From Phycisphaerales bacterium (GTDB taxonomy: Bacteria; Planctomycetota; Phycisphaerae; Phycisphaerales; UBA1924), in assembly GCA_020849105.1 (NCBI GenBank), contig JADLGW010000045.1, positions 1 to 64,000 of the forward strand: a stretch of 64,000 nt of DNA. Direction: 5' to 3'. Below are positions 17,508 to 23,982 of this stretch, piece by piece. A program made the translations under genes and the position numbers. Every line of letters begins with the position of its first letter. The stretch's first letter is position 1. Below the pieces are notes generated by a model. The model did not search any database, was not told the origin of the DNA, and saw nothing but the letters and a program-made list of their open reading frames with translations.

Positions 17508-18299
17508 ATGCGGCGGGCGTTCAGCCTGGTCGAGTGCCTTGTGGTGATGAGTGTTGTCGCTCTGCTTCTCGGCATCGCGCTTCCGTTGCTCGGACACGCC
17601 CGTCGAACAGCCACGGCATTGAAGTGCCTGTCGCACCTCCGGACGTGCGGCCAGGCGTTCGAGGCCTACACGGCCGATTATTCGCAGTGCCTCCCGTTCT
17701 TTGCGCGCCGCACGGCGGGCGCCGCATTCTCAAACGGTGGAATTCCGATTGGGTACACGCTCCAGACGCTCCACTGGCCCGTCGCTCTTCGGGGCTATCT
17801 GAGCGAGAATCAGGCCGAGCCGGCGCGGCTCTGTCCAGCCAACCCGCTCGCGCGCGAGCTGTTCGGCGCCGGCGGCGGATACGAGGAGTTCTTCTCGACT
17901 CTTTCCAGCAGTTACATGCTGCCCGCGGATTATTGGATGACGTACGCGGCCATCACCGATCCGTCCACCTGGCGACCCGGAGGGGACATCAATGATCCCC
18001 GCTTCTATCGCCCGGTATTTGTGAGCGAGGTGGTGTTTCCTTCGCGCAAGGGCCTGCTGCTCGAGCCCCGTGCCTTCCACCTGGGCGGCGAGGCGTTTGA
18101 CCGTGGGACGGCGACCGTTTCGATCTTCTACGAGTTGGGGTGGGACAAGCCCTACCACGTCTCCTTCGCGGATGGCCACTGTGAGAACGTTCGGTATTCC
18201 GATCTGACTCCGGGCTTCGGGGGTAACGGCCTTGGTTCGATGCGTGCGGCACCCGTGCTTGCCACGCCGGACGGAGTTCGGGGTGTCGACATTCGTTAG
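17508..18299 (+). CDS. type II pseudopilin-like protein, 263 aa (cassette 1)
   Basis: The N-terminus MRRAFSLVECLVVMSVVALLLG is a prepilin signal: a short basic leader, Phe at +1, Glu at +5 and a hydrophobic helix. The body (about residues 30-263) has the length and ending of planctomycete DUF1559-type pseudopilins, including YHVSFADGHCENV near the C-terminus. It would be processed by a prepilin peptidase and assembled or held at the inner membrane. It is divergent from the Cys-rich peptide gene across 85 bases. Its stop codon overlaps the lemA stop tail-to-tail by 4 bases. The ATG at 17508 is the only start that puts the signal at the N-terminus. Confidence 0.88.
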   Translation: MRRAFSLVECLVVMSVVALLLGIALPLLGHARRTATALKCLSHLRTCGQAFEAYTADYSQCLPFFARRTAGAAFSNGGIPIGYTLQTLHWPVALRGYLSENQAEPARLCPANPLARELFGAGGGYEEFFSTLSSSYMLPADYWMTYAAITDPSTWRPGGDINDPRFYRPVFVSEVVFPSRKGLLLEPRAFHLGGEAFDRGTATVSIFYELGWDKPYHVSFADGHCENVRYSDLTPGFGGNGLGSMRAAPVLATPDGVRGVDIR

Positions 18300-18862
18300 G
18301 TGATGGAGGGCACGACCCGTTCCGCATCACTCGCCAGTTCGAAGAATGTCTCCGGCTTCACACCGAACATGGACGCCACGAGACTGGTCGGGAACGTCGC
18401 GGCCAGTTGGTTCAGGTCGCGGACGTTGCCGTTGAAGAACCGCCGGGCGGCGGCGATGCGGTCCTCGGTGTCCGAGAGTTCACGCTGCAGGCGCAGGAAG
18501 TGGGCGTCGGCCTTCAGGTCCGGGTACGACTCGGCCACCGCGAAGAGTCTCCCGACGCCGCGCATCAGCGCGGACTCATCCGCGGCCTGCGTCGCGTACG
18601 CCCCGGTGCTGGCCGCGGCCTTGTTGCGGAGGTCCACGACCATCTGGAGCGTGTCCTGCTCGTGCGCGGCGTAGCCCTTCACCGTGGCGACGAGGTTGGG
18701 GATCAGGTCGTACCGGCGCTTCAGTTCCACGTCGATGTCCGACCACGACTCGCGGATGTACTGCCGCAGGTGGACGAACCGGTTGTAGGTGGCGACCACC
18801 CAGGCCAGCGGCACCAGGACCGCCACCGCCGCGATGATCAGGGCGACCATCCCCGTTTCCAT
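18296..18862 (-). CDS. lemA: LemA family protein
   Basis: A single N-terminal membrane helix (about residues 5-25) is followed by the conserved LemA block beginning YNRFVHLRQYIRESWSDIDV and continuing RRYDLIPNLVATVKGYAAHE. The helical body carries AESYPDLKADAHFLRLQ and the EDRIAAARRFFNGNVRDLN region. The length (188 aa) is typical. LemA proteins are membrane-anchored, helical and of uncertain function, often next to a peptidase or a large membrane partner. The start overlaps the stop of the upstream gene as TGATG, so translation is coupled. A relic of another lemA copy lies at 15938-15984. Confidence 0.96.
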   Translation of the reverse strand: METGMVALIIAAVAVLVPLAWVVATYNRFVHLRQYIRESWSDIDVELKRRYDLIPNLVATVKGYAAHEQDTLQMVVDLRNKAAASTGAYATQAADESALMRGVGRLFAVAESYPDLKADAHFLRLQRELSDTEDRIAAARRFFNGNVRDLNQLAATFPTSLVASMFGVKPETFFELASDAERVVPSIT

Positions 18863-19587
18863 CAGGCTTGTCCTTCGGGAGCGCTCGCTTCGAGTTGCTT
18901 CGTCAGGTGCTCCGGCCACAGGTCCAGGAACCGCCGGGCCCAGTCCAGGTGGGCCCGAAACTGCTCCGCCCGCCACGTCCGCGACCCGTCGGTCAGGCAG
19001 AACGCCCCGCCGCGCAGGTCGATCCCCGGAAACTCCTCCGCCATCAGGAACTCCATCATCCGCGGGTGGATCACGCCGTACGCGAACCGCTTGTCCGCGC
19101 TCTTCACGCTGAACCGCCGGCTGAACTCGGCGGACTCGAAGTCGATGTCGTCGAAGCCGACCGCCTGCGCGATCTTGTCCATGAACCCCTCACGGCGGAC
19201 CGAAAGGTCCGGCGTCCGCGGGAACGGCAGCACCACGACCAGGTAACTGAACGTGTGCGTCGTGGTCGTGGTGGTCTTGCCCGTCTGCCGCGTCACCTTG
19301 TAGGTGTAGTCGCCCATGCGGCACGCGCACGACCGCCCGTCCGCCTCCAGGGCCCCCGACAGCGAGTTGTACGCGGCCCGCGAGTGCCCGCGGGTGAAGC
19401 ACCCGAACTGCCCGAACCGCTCGTCGTGCCCGGGGTCATTCTCGGGGTCGAACGACCAGCCCAGCGAGACGCCCAGCGCCGCCATCTCCTCCCGCCGCTT
19501 CCGCGCCGCCGCGGCCCCGTACACCAGCGCCGCGATGATCGCCGCCGTCACCGCGAGCACAAGTACTATGGCGGTCGCCCCGTTCAT
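18862..19587 (-). CDS. membrane-anchored LemA-partner protein, 241 aa (DUF3137-like)
   Basis: An N-terminal membrane helix (about residues 5-27) and a basic stop-transfer (AAARKRRE) lead into a cytoplasmic alpha/beta domain. Features include LGWSFDPENDPG, a run of six Thr (TTTTTT, about 110-115), the segment FESAEFSRRFSVKSADKRFA and the Met-rich HPRMMEFLMAEEF. The F-x-x-x-F-x-V-x-S-x-D pattern recalls DUF3137 domains, which often sit beside lemA. The coupling to lemA (TGATG) strongly suggests that the two act together. No catalytic motif is visible. Confidence 0.72.
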   Translation of the reverse strand: MNGATAIVLVLAVTAAIIAALVYGAAAARKRREEMAALGVSLGWSFDPENDPGHDERFGQFGCFTRGHSRAAYNSLSGALEADGRSCACRMGDYTYKVTRQTGKTTTTTTHTFSYLVVVLPFPRTPDLSVRREGFMDKIAQAVGFDDIDFESAEFSRRFSVKSADKRFAYGVIHPRMMEFLMAEEFPGIDLRGGAFCLTDGSRTWRAEQFRAHLDWARRFLDLWPEHLTKQLEASAPEGQA

Positions 19588-19632
19588 CCGTGGGGGCCAG
19601 CGTACACACTCCGACCGGTTCGCGCGGCCCGG

Positions 19633-20247
19633 TCATGGCGTGATGTTCTTGTAGGCTGGATCGGGCTGAGCCCAATCCGTGTGTCCGTCCATATAGGTCG
19701 CGTTGATGCCCCGCTCCATGTAGGGGTTGCCCGGGTGAACATCGAGGGCGTCCACGATCAGCCAGCCGTAGGTCGGAAACGCCTCCAGATCAAGGGTGAC
19801 GGGGTGCGCTTCACGCGGGTCGGGCGAGCCCGAGTTCCAGACCGGCGCCATGTAGAGCCCGGCCATGTAACTGTAACTGAAGCCATACTTCGGACGCAGT
19901 TCGTGGTCGGCCGGGCAGGAGTACGGCTCCACCGCGGGGTATTCCGGGCCGCCGCCACGGTCAGGCCACCCCGAGTCCAGGTACGGCCGGATGATCGGGA
20001 AAAACTCAACGTAATCGGTGTTCTGCTCGTGGGGGTCATACCCCGGTGCAACCGGCAGGTACCCGCGATTGGCGGTATCACAGTACGACCGCAGGGCCGC
20101 GCCCATCTGCCGAAGGTTGTTCAGGCACTTTGAGCGCCGGGCGCTGATAACCGATGAGTGGAGCGCGGGAATCAAGAGCCCGATCAGGAATCCAACCAGA
20201 GCGACGACCACGAGCAGCTCGATCATTGTGAAGCCACGGCGACGCAT
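19633..20247 (-). CDS. type II pseudopilin-like protein, 204 aa (cassette 2)
   Basis: The N-terminus MRRRGFTMIELLVVVALVGF is a canonical prepilin signal (Gly before Phe, Glu at +5) followed by a hydrophobic helix that ends at LIPALH. Residues RSKCLNNLRQMGAALRSYCD match the conserved start of planctomycete DUF1559-type pseudopilins. The C-terminus carries INATYMDGHTDWAQ, the counterpart of the usual F-x-D-G-H ending. The start overlaps the stop of the upstream gene as TGATG. It is the last gene of the four-gene cassette 2 operon. Confidence 0.9.
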   Translation of the reverse strand: MRRRGFTMIELLVVVALVGFLIGLLIPALHSSVISARRSKCLNNLRQMGAALRSYCDTANRGYLPVAPGYDPHEQNTDYVEFFPIIRPYLDSGWPDRGGGPEYPAVEPYSCPADHELRPKYGFSYSYMAGLYMAPVWNSGSPDPREAHPVTLDLEAFPTYGWLIVDALDVHPGNPYMERGINATYMDGHTDWAQPDPAYKNITP

Positions 20248-20795
20248 CACCCCTCCCCGCCGCCGGTGTGGATCGGGCTTCGCGCGGCGCGTTCGGCCAC
20301 CCGCGGCGTACCGTCCCTGCGCAGTTCCTCGATCTTTGAGACGAACTCTGGTCGCGATGTCAGCCCCGCCTGTTCGGTGCACGCGATCGCGCAGATCGCG
20401 ATTCGGTCGTTCGTGCTTGCAAGCGCCGCAAACACCGCCTGTTCCATCCGCGTCCGAACCGCGGGAGGCAACGCCGTGTCGGTGTGAAGGTGATCGGCCA
20501 TGCAGGCGAGCGCCCATCGTTGCACCTTTACCTCGGTCCCCTGCTGGGCTGAACGGACGAGGTAATCCACATCCTCCCGGCTCAGGCTGGCCTGGTGCGC
20601 GAGGGTATTGGCGATGTGATCAATGGCCCTGTTTCCGGCATCGCTCACGTCCGTTGCTGGTTGGACCGGCGGCGGGAGCCTGGCGCCGCATGTGGCACAG
20701 TTGGCACGATACACGACGTAACCAAGCGATGCGGCCGATACCAGGAGAGCGGCGGCCGCGATCACGCGGACAGTTCGGTTCACTCCGGTTTCCAT
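20247..20795 (-). CDS. membrane-anchored helical protein with C-x-x-C, 182 aa (cassette 2)
   Basis: An N-terminal helix (about residues 9-28) anchors a short exported domain that opens with a C-x-x-C pair (ANCATCGARL, Cys33 and Cys36) and a Pro-rich linker. The remainder is alpha-helical with HEAT-like periodicity (VKVQRWALACMADHL, DRIAICAIACTEQAGL). The C-x-x-C next to the membrane could be a redox centre, in keeping with the MauE-like neighbour. It is translationally coupled to the pseudopilin gene and follows the Cys-rich peptide gene by 23 bases. No family is recognised. Confidence 0.75.
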   Translation of the reverse strand: METGVNRTVRVIAAAALLVSAASLGYVVYRANCATCGARLPPPVQPATDVSDAGNRAIDHIANTLAHQASLSREDVDYLVRSAQQGTEVKVQRWALACMADHLHTDTALPPAVRTRMEQAVFAALASTNDRIAICAIACTEQAGLTSRPEFVSKIEELRRDGTPRVAERAARSPIHTGGGEG

Positions 20796-20818
20796 GGTCG
20801 AGTCTCCGCGTATGCCCG

Positions 20819-21037
20819 TCAGGGCCAGACGACCTGATCGCAGCAGTCTTGGCAGTCCGTGGCCCCACTCAGGCATTCCGCATCGCAGCACGCGTAGCAG
20901 TGAATCAGGCTGATGGTGCCGCAGTTGTGGGTCCGGAAACACTTGCACTTATCAACCCGCGCAAGCGCCGCCGCGGTGATACCGAGGGCAGCCGCAAGGA
21001 ACGAGGTCACAAAGACGGAAGTACGCCGCGTTTTCAT
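20819..21037 (-). CDS. exported Cys-rich peptide, 72 aa, ten cysteines (cassette 2)
   Basis: A signal peptide (residues 1-27, ending TAAALA) precedes a mature peptide of about 45 residues holding ten cysteines: CKC, C39, C47, the cluster CYACC, C55, C62 and the cluster CQDCC. An even number of cysteines with closely spaced pairs suggests five disulfides or a metal cluster. A good ribosome site (AGAGGAG, 6 bases) supports the start at 21037. The gene overlaps the upstream MauE-like gene by 4 bases (ATGA). I do not recognise the peptide family. It is too short for a firm name, but the position, signal and conserved cysteines argue that it is real. Confidence 0.78.
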   Translation of the reverse strand: MKTRRTSVFVTSFLAAALGITAAALARVDKCKCFRTHNCGTISLIHCYACCDAECLSGATDCQDCCDQVVWP

Positions 21038-21441
21038 GCGATTCTCCTCTGGGGCGGGTGGTGGACGAGACAGGCATTCACGAGCGAGAGAGCGATGCAC
21101 GACGCGGTCATCCAATACTCGGCGAGCGTGCTGAACGAGTTGGAGATCGCTCCGAAGCAAGGGCAGCCCGGATTCTCAAAAATCATGAACCCAACGTGGA
21201 CGCAGGCGAAAATCGCGAACAGGACGAGCGCGGGGAGTGCGACACGCTGCGGCAAGAACAACCCGACGCCTCCGACCGCGAGTTCTATCATCACCACGGC
21301 GGCGAGCACGCCGGCGGCGGACCTTGGGGACATCCATTCACCGAGCCAGCGCAACATAGGAGCGAGACTCATGACCTTAGCGATTGCGCTCAGAACGAGA
21401 AGGCCTGAGCCCATTCGCGCGATGAAGGTCATCGGCCGCAT
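21034..21441 (-). CDS. MauE/DoxX-like redox-associated membrane protein (cassette 2)
   Basis: A 135-residue protein with four hydrophobic helices (about residues 8-27, 44-64, 67-87 and 107-127). CPCFG lies in the loop before the last helix, the hallmark that also marks the cassette 1 paralogue (CHCLG). MauE-type proteins assist maturation of disulfide-rich exported proteins, which fits the directly following Cys-rich peptide gene, overlapped by 4 bases (ATGA). It is the first gene of a leftward operon ending with the pseudopilin and is divergent from smpB. Confidence 0.82.
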   Translation of the reverse strand: MRPMTFIARMGSGLLVLSAIAKVMSLAPMLRWLGEWMSPRSAAGVLAAVVMIELAVGGVGLFLPQRVALPALVLFAIFACVHVGFMIFENPGCPCFGAISNSFSTLAEYWMTASCIALSLVNACLVHHPPQRRIA

Positions 21442-21509
21442 GCTTCGTCACGCTACGTCCTTCCCCTCCCCCAAGTCAATCCTTGTTCGATGAAAAAGGT
21501 CGCCAGAAA

Positions 21510-21995
21510 ATGGGCATGAGGAAAGAACCCTCGACAACGACCCCAACGATCGAGAACCGGCGGGCGCGGTTCGACTACTCCATCGGCGACACGCTGGAGG
21601 TGGGGATCGTGCTCGCCGGGCCCGAGGTCAAGAGCGTCCGTGACTCGAAGATATCGCTGGCCGAGGGCTACGTGCGGGTGGAGGAGGCCACGCTCTCGCT
21701 GTGGCTGCACGGTGCGACGATCATGGAGTACGGGCCGGCGGCGGGGGCGGCGAGAAGGCCCAAGACGGACCGGGCGCGGAAACTGCTCGCGCACCGGCGC
21801 GAGATCGCCAAACTCGCACGACAGGTGGACCAGAAGGGCATGACCATCGTCCCGCTGAAACTCTACTTCAAGAACGGCTACGCCAAACTGCTCATCGGCG
21901 TCGGCAAGGGGCGGAGCAAGTCGGACAAGCGCTCCGTGATCGGCCAGCGAGAGGCGAAGCGCGACATCGACCGCGCGATGAGCCGGAGGGCGTGA
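21510..21995 (+). CDS. smpB: SsrA-binding protein SmpB
   Basis: SmpB binds tmRNA and rescues stalled ribosomes in trans-translation. The 161-residue protein has the conserved opening NRRARFDYSI, then the beta-barrel with GIVLAGPEVKSVRDSKISL and LKLYFKNGYAKLLIGVGKGR, and the basic C-terminal tail KRDIDRAMSRR that enters the decoding site. AAAGG lies about 10 bases before ATG 21510; an ATG at 21516 and a TTG at 21483 are less likely. The gene ends in a hairpin-rich stretch. No tmRNA gene was noticed nearby. Confidence 0.96.
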   Translation: MGMRKEPSTTTPTIENRRARFDYSIGDTLEVGIVLAGPEVKSVRDSKISLAEGYVRVEEATLSLWLHGATIMEYGPAAGAARRPKTDRARKLLAHRREIAKLARQVDQKGMTIVPLKLYFKNGYAKLLIGVGKGRSKSDKRSVIGQREAKRDIDRAMSRRA

Positions 21996-21998
21996 CAG

Positions 21999-22047
21999 CC
22001 CCGAGCGCGAGCGCGGGGTTTTCAGAGCCCCACGCGGGAGCGTGGGG
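21999..22047 (+). terminator. two tandem hairpins after smpB
   Basis: The first hairpin (21999-22018, CCCCGAGCGC.../...GCGCGGGG, one mismatch) is followed by TTTT. The second (22028-22047) is perfect: CCCCACGC, loop GGGA, GCGTGGGG. Both share the outline AGCCCC...GAGCG...GGGGTT, so they look like two copies of one dispersed palindrome. They lie just after the smpB stop and before hscB on the other strand, a good place for a bidirectional terminator. Confidence 0.6.
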
Positions 22048-22056
22048 TTAGGTCCG

Positions 22057-22250
22057 TCGCTGGCGCGCCGGGCTCTTCAGGTGAGTCGCGGAAATGAGGA
22101 GGCGGGGTAGAACACAGGCGGGACGCCTGTGCCACAAGACGTGGTAGGGGATCCCATCGCTGGCGCGCCGGGCTCTTCAGGTGAGTCGCGGAAATGAGGA
22201 GGCGGGGTAGAACACAGGCGGGACGCCTGTGCCACAAGACGTGGTAGGGG
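22057..22250. repeat. two tandem copies of a 100-base repeat
   Basis: The unit starts TCGCTGGCGCGCCGGG and has a period of 100 bases (22057 and 22157); the copies are nearly identical. Each contains the perfect palindrome CACAGGCG-GGA-CGCCTGTG. The repeat type (ACAGGCGGGACGCCTGTGCC) recurs between genes in planctomycetes as far as I know. No transposase or coding content is present. Confidence 0.85.
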
Positions 22251-22253
22251 ACC

Positions 22254-22379
22254 CGTCGCTGGCGCTCCGGGCTCTGTCAATCACCCGTCGCTGGCGCTCC
22301 GGGCTCTGTCAATCACCCGTCGCTGGCGCTCCGGGCTCTGTCAATCACCCGTCGCTGGCGCTCCGGGCTCTGTCAATCA
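22254..22379. repeat. four tandem copies of a 32-base repeat
   Basis: The unit is CGTCGCTGGCGCTCCGGGCT plus 12 more bases (CTGTCAATCACC), starting at 22254, 22286, 22318 and 22350; the last copy is cut short. There are no spacers between the copies, so it is not a CRISPR array. Its first 20 bases resemble the start of the neighbouring 100-base unit. The stop codon of hscB (22373-22375) lies inside the last copy. Confidence 0.9.
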
Positions 22380-22879
22380 AAGTCCGCGCGGGCAGGGTCG
22401 TAGTCGGGGTCCAGTTGCTCGATCAGCCGCTCGATGTACCGCCAGGCATTGAGCGTCATCCGGACCCGCGCGGGCACCCCGGTTTCGGCGTAGCGCAAGA
22501 AAAGCCCCGCCACATTCGCCTGGTACTCCCGCCTGCGCTCCGCGGCCCACGCCTCCCAGCGCGCCCGTTCCTCCGGGCCCCGGGCGGCCTCGATGTGCTC
22601 CCGCGTCTCCATGATTTCCATCAGGAACCCGGGCGGGAGCGAACGGTCCTCCTTGCCGGGACCGCCCAGCAACGCGAGCAGCGCCCGCGCCCGCCGCTCC
22701 GGGTCCTCCAGCACCCGTTTCGCGTGGTTCAGGGCCGCGGCCTTGCGGGCCGCATCGTCATCCCCCGCCGCGACGTCCGGGTGGACCGCGCCCGCCCGCT
22801 CCAGGTAGGCCCGGTCCACCTCCGACGGGTCCAGGTCGAACCCCCGCGGCAGGCCCAGCATGGCGAACGGATCGTCCAC
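22373..22879 (-). CDS. hscB: HscB-type J-domain co-chaperone
   Basis: HscB delivers iron-sulfur scaffold proteins to the Hsp70 HscA. The N-terminal J-domain (about residues 3-65) has the MLGLPRGFDLDPSEV opening, the HPD motif in GAVHPDV and the LNHAKRVLEDPERRA helix. The C-terminal helical domain shows the family hallmark LPPGFLMEIMETREHIE. I use the GTG at 22879 (MDDPFAMLGLP, 168 aa), which gives the usual length; a longer start would overlap the divergent gene. No hscA or isc genes are next to it. Confidence 0.88.
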   Translation of the reverse strand: MDDPFAMLGLPRGFDLDPSEVDRAYLERAGAVHPDVAAGDDDAARKAAALNHAKRVLEDPERRARALLALLGGPGKEDRSLPPGFLMEIMETREHIEAARGPEERARWEAWAAERRREYQANVAGLFLRYAETGVPARVRMTLNAWRYIERLIEQLDPDYDPARADFD

Positions 22880-22937
22880 GCCGGACTGTAGTGGGGGTCC
22901 TGCGCCGCCTGCCCGCCGCGCGGTTATCCTCCCCATC

Positions 22938-23627
22938 GTGCCCAAGCACATAGGCATCGTCGCCGTCAGTCCGGAAGGGGCGGCGCTGTTCTACCGGCAG
23001 ATGTCGCGCCATGCGGCGGATACACCCGGCGCCCAAGTCCCGAGGGTCACGATGCACGCGGAGCCCTTCGCCGGGTACCTGAGGGCGCTCGCGGACCAGG
23101 ACTGGCACGCCGTGGGGGAGTTGCTCCGCCGCTCCGCCGAGGCGCTGGCCCGGGCCGGGGCCGAGTTCTGCCTGACACCCGACAACGCCGTCCAGCACGG
23201 CGTGCAACTGGCCGAGGCCGGTTCGCCCATCCCCTGGCTCGGGATACCCGACCTTGTCGCGGCCGAGGCCGTCAAGGACCACCGGCGGGTTGTTGGGCTG
23301 ATCGGCACCCGCATGGTCACCACGGGCTCCACCTACCAGACGCTCCTGGGCCTGAAGGGCATCCAGGTGCTCCCCCCGACCCCGGCGGAGATCGAGGAGA
23401 TGAATCGCATTATCTTCGAGGAACTGATCTACGGGAAGATAAAGGTGTCGTCCCAGCGGACCGTCCTGGGCATTATCGAGTCCCTGGCCGCCCAGGGCTG
23501 CGACGGGGTGATCCTGGCCTGCTCGGAGGCCCCCCTGCTCGTGACCCGGGAGAACAGCCGCCTCCCCGTCTACGACGCCGCGGATTTGCTGGCGACCGGG
23601 GCTTTACAAAGGGCCGGCGTGCAGTAG
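22938..23627 (+). CDS. aspartate/glutamate racemase family protein
   Basis: The 229-residue sequence has the two-domain racemase layout, with a GIVAVSPEGAALFYRQM opening and the conserved late motif ILACSEAPLL containing the second catalytic Cys. The first catalytic motif is altered: where the family has C-N-T-A-H, this protein reads LTPDNAVQHG, so the first Cys is replaced. Some family members work with one cysteine, but racemase activity is uncertain. The GTG start at 22938 is the likely one. The gene is divergent from hscB across 58 bases. Confidence 0.78.
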   Translation: MPKHIGIVAVSPEGAALFYRQMSRHAADTPGAQVPRVTMHAEPFAGYLRALADQDWHAVGELLRRSAEALARAGAEFCLTPDNAVQHGVQLAEAGSPIPWLGIPDLVAAEAVKDHRRVVGLIGTRMVTTGSTYQTLLGLKGIQVLPPTPAEIEEMNRIIFEELIYGKIKVSSQRTVLGIIESLAAQGCDGVILACSEAPLLVTRENSRLPVYDAADLLATGALQRAGVQ

Positions 23628-23982
23628 ACTATTCATGCACGCTCGCCGTCGGAGCGGCGGAACCACCGCCGCCCGACCGACGAAAGGATGCGCCAGCGGG
23701 GCGCTCCGGGCGCCAGCCCGGATCTCTCCGCCGGGAGCAGGACCGACGACCCGGGTGCATGCCCGGGCCGTGCCCGCTGGATACGGGCCCCCGCTTCGGT
23801 TATGCTCCCAAGCCCGGCGTTCTCAGGCCTGAGAGGATGCCGTACATGACCCCGGATTGCCCGCTCAAGGGCCCCGGACTCCACGGAGAGTGATCGCCCC
23901 AGGGACGGAGGGGAGTGCGCACGGCCTCGCGGACCACACGCACCAGAGCCCCCGGACCGCACAGGACTGGATGGAGAACGCC
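23628..23982 (+). other. 355-base leader region without a gene
   Basis: No coding feature is supported here. The segment is GC-rich with several short inverted stretches (for example CCGGATCTCTCCGCCGG near 23717) and leads into the giant surface protein gene. It probably holds that gene's promoter and a long leader. Confidence 0.5.

Noticed and set aside
22057-22250. Insertion sequence remnant in the 100-base repeats
   Set aside because: No transposase fragment, no terminal inverted repeats with target duplication; the units are tandem and only 100 bases long.
22254-22379. Possible CRISPR array (four 32-base repeats)
   Set aside because: The repeats follow one another without spacers, there are no cas genes, and the unit resembles the neighbouring 100-base repeat.
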